From Microcoleus sp. FACHB-61 (GTDB taxonomy: Bacteria; Cyanobacteriota; Cyanobacteriia; Cyanobacteriales; Microcoleaceae), in NCBI GenBank assembly GCA_014695295.1, contig JACJNY010000022.1, forward strand, positions 1 through 64,000: a stretch of DNA of 64,000 nucleotides, in the 5' to 3' direction. A program made the position numbers and the translations under genes. Under the pieces are notes generated by a model that saw nothing but the letters and a program-made list of their open reading frames with translations, did not search any database and was not told the origin of the DNA. Of the stretch, positions 62,568 through 64,000 are shown piece after piece (within the stretch, counting starts at the first letter, position 1; every line of letters begins with the position of its first letter).

Positions 62568-64000
62568 ATGAGTGATATAATGTTTGATGCTCTGCTAAAA
62601 AGGGGCTATTTTCCTCAAGAACTACCGCCACCTTTTCAAACAACTTCGTTTGCACTAGCTATTACTTCACAAATATCGCCTCTACCTCCCCAGTTCATTT
62701 ACCATAATCAAAAAGAATTTGTCTCTCAATCAGAGAGGTTTAATTTAGCTAGAGCAGGAACCTTGCGGCGCATTCTCAGTATCCCAAATCCAATTAATTA
62801 TACCCAATTGGCGCGGGTTATCAGTAGTGATTGGCAGCAATTATTACAACATTGTCATCAGTCAAAAATTTCGATGAGTAAACCTGTTCAGACTCATGGG
62901 AATATAAAACGGTTTAAAAGTTTCGGTGATTTGCCGGAAATACGGGCTGTTAACCGCGTTGGTCGTCGATATGCTCTTAAAGCTGATATTAATGCCTTCT
63001 ACCCATCTGTCTACACGCATAGTATTCCGTGGGCTCTTCACACTAAAAAAGTTGCGAAAACTCAACGGAAATACGAGCAATCCTTGGGAAACAAGATTGA
63101 TACATTGATTAGGAATGCACAAGATAAGCAAACAAAAGGAATTCCTATTGGACCTGATACATCTCTAATTGTGGCGGAATCGATTCTAGCAATAGTTGAT
63201 CAAGAGTTGGAGAAGAAATTCCCAAATTGTGGGTTTCGATATGTAGATGATTATGAATTGTGTTTTTGGTCATTGGCTGATGCAGAAGCAGCCCTATTTA
63301 AGCTCCAAGAATTACTCACCGATTTTGAACTTCAATTAAATCCCAACAAGACAAAGATTATAGAATTACCGTGTCGGGTGGAACCAAAGTGGGTTGCTGA
63401 ACTGCGTGTTTTTGAATTTCGACCAGGCTCGCGCTCACAGCATACAGATCTCATCCACTTTTTCGATTGTGCATTTGAATTATGGTCGCACAATCAAGAG
63501 GAATCTGTACTTAAGTATGCGTTATCAAGATCGACATCTGTAACTGTTCCACCGGAAAATTGGTCTTTGTATGAATCATTTCTTTTACAATGTGCCATAG
63601 TAGAATCAGGCGCACTGTCTATTGTCATACCTATAATTAAGGAATATTCCGACGAGGGCTATCATCTTAATAAAGATTTAATTCGTGAAGCATTCAAACG
63701 AATAGTTGAATTACACGCTCCTCGCGGTCATAGCAGTGAGGTTGCGTGGGTAATTTGGGGTTCTCTCATTCTGCAATTTCCCATTGAGGATCAGACTGCC
63801 AACATTATTGGAAGAATGAGTGATTCTATTGTTGCTTTACTTGCCCTTGATGCCCGCTCCAAGGGATTGATTAGCAAAACGGCTGAATTTAAGCTCTGGG
63901 CTGAGTGTATGACCGCTGATGAACTTTGTAAATCTAACTGGTTACTCTGCTACCAAGCTTACGAGCATCGCTGGCTACCATCTAAGGACGGGACAGATTA
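62568..64000 (+). CDS. reverse transcriptase (unassigned group, possibly defence-associated), 3' end outside the window
   Basis: From ATG at 62568 the frame is open to the window edge (477 codons, no stop). The RT core shows motif A ADINAFYPSVYTH (Asp140), motif B KGIPIGPDTSLIVAESILAI (Gly191 on), and motif C RYVDDYEL (225-229, catalytic Asp227 and Asp228), then a motif D-like FELQLNPNKTKI. The N-terminus has RGYFPQELPPPFQTTSFALA. After about residue 275, a helical region follows (DLIREAFKRIVELHAPRGHS; AEFKLWAECMTADELCKSNW) with no maturase, endonuclease or Cas1 domain visible. Group II intron RTs differ in their N-terminal blocks and need an intron, which is not seen. This suits the UG/Abi/DRT assemblage of defence RTs (inference); I cannot assign a group. 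Confidence 0.85.
   Translation, partial: MSDIMFDALLKRGYFPQELPPPFQTTSFALAITSQISPLPPQFIYHNQKEFVSQSERFNLARAGTLRRILSIPNPINYTQLARVISSDWQQLLQHCHQSKISMSKPVQTHGNIKRFKSFGDLPEIRAVNRVGRRYALKADINAFYPSVYTHSIPWALHTKKVAKTQRKYEQSLGNKIDTLIRNAQDKQTKGIPIGPDTSLIVAESILAIVDQELEKKFPNCGFRYVDDYELCFWSLADAEAALFKLQELLTDFELQLNPNKTKIIELPCRVEPKWVAELRVFEFRPGSRSQHTDLIHFFDCAFELWSHNQEESVLKYALSRSTSVTVPPENWSLYESFLLQCAIVESGALSIVIPIIKEYSDEGYHLNKDLIREAFKRIVELHAPRGHSSEVAWVIWGSLILQFPIEDQTANIIGRMSDSIVALLALDARSKGLISKTAEFKLWAECMTADELCKSNWLLCYQAYEHRWLPSKDGTD

Noticed and set aside
62568..64000. RT as part of a group II intron
   Set aside because: No domain V/VI-like RNA or intron boundary motif is visible upstream, and the C-terminal region lacks visible maturase or HNH patterns; the right side is cut, so this is not absolute.

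Overview
This window comes from a filamentous cyanobacterium, probably an Oscillatoriales member of the Microcoleus/Oscillatoria type (inference). It carries photosystem genes (psaF-psaJ on one operon; psbB and psbT), cyanobacterial-lineage proteins (Tic20, the cyanobacterial S1 protein, 7TM-HD phosphohydrolase), many copies of the HIP1-type octamer GCGATCGC, and the heptanucleotide tandem repeats (STRRs) typical of such genomes.

Layout. 1-1.8 kb is a scrapyard of insertion sequences: the right end of an ISAs1-type element that cut a TnpB gene, then a dead IS5-like element with recognisable terminal repeats. 2-4.8 kb holds small unknown genes and an HTH-STAND NTPase with operator-like tandem repeats in its promoter. 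4.9-18.9 kb is mostly housekeeping: 5-formyl-THF cyclo-ligase, a fumarylacetoacetase-family hydrolase, Tic20, glyA, a WecA/TagO-type sugar-phosphate transferase, cinA, aroQ, an ADP-ribosylglycohydrolase-like protein, a PgpH-like HD phosphohydrolase, an NTF2-like protein, a sugar ABC permease and rpsF. An AT-rich parallel beta-helix gene (19.4-20.9 kb) sits between two 129-bp direct repeats that look like MITEs. Then come a tandem pair of small paralogues, argJ, a decayed IS200/RAYT-type transposase among REP-like palindromes, a quinone reductase-like dehydrogenase and a large GAF/PAS/GGDEF/EAL protein.

28.9-35.35 kb has the shape of a composite transposon: two same-direction IS701-type copies tightly enclose a two-gene sensor kinase / receiver-kinase operon. 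It is followed by a four-helix-bundle protein whose tail is overwritten by the IS, ilvN, a nitrilase-family amidase, psaF-psaJ, tsaD, a GNAT acetyltransferase and a HAD phosphatase. 42-53.3 kb is a signalling block: two paralogous CheB-CheR-PAS-histidine kinase giants, one with a C-terminal receiver and the other with that receiver destroyed by a 180-bp repetitive insertion at the phospho-acceptor codon, plus a class III nucleotide cyclase with a zinc-ribbon-like region. 53.9-61.5 kb is core again: rpsA, nrdR, psbT, psbB, a hypothetical gene and mnmG.

The right edge (61.6-64.0 kb) turns accessory: a RelE/ParE-like toxin-antitoxin pair with a nonsense-truncated toxin, a 311-bp gene-free stretch, and the first 477 codons of a reverse transcriptase (YVDDY motif) with a non-RT C-terminal extension. 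This last gene, together with its leader, is the best candidate for an undescribed defence-type system, but it runs off the window. A second theme is repeat mobility: STRRs start at or supply stop codons, repeat-like DNA lies inside a GGDEF domain, and several palindrome families show compensated arms.
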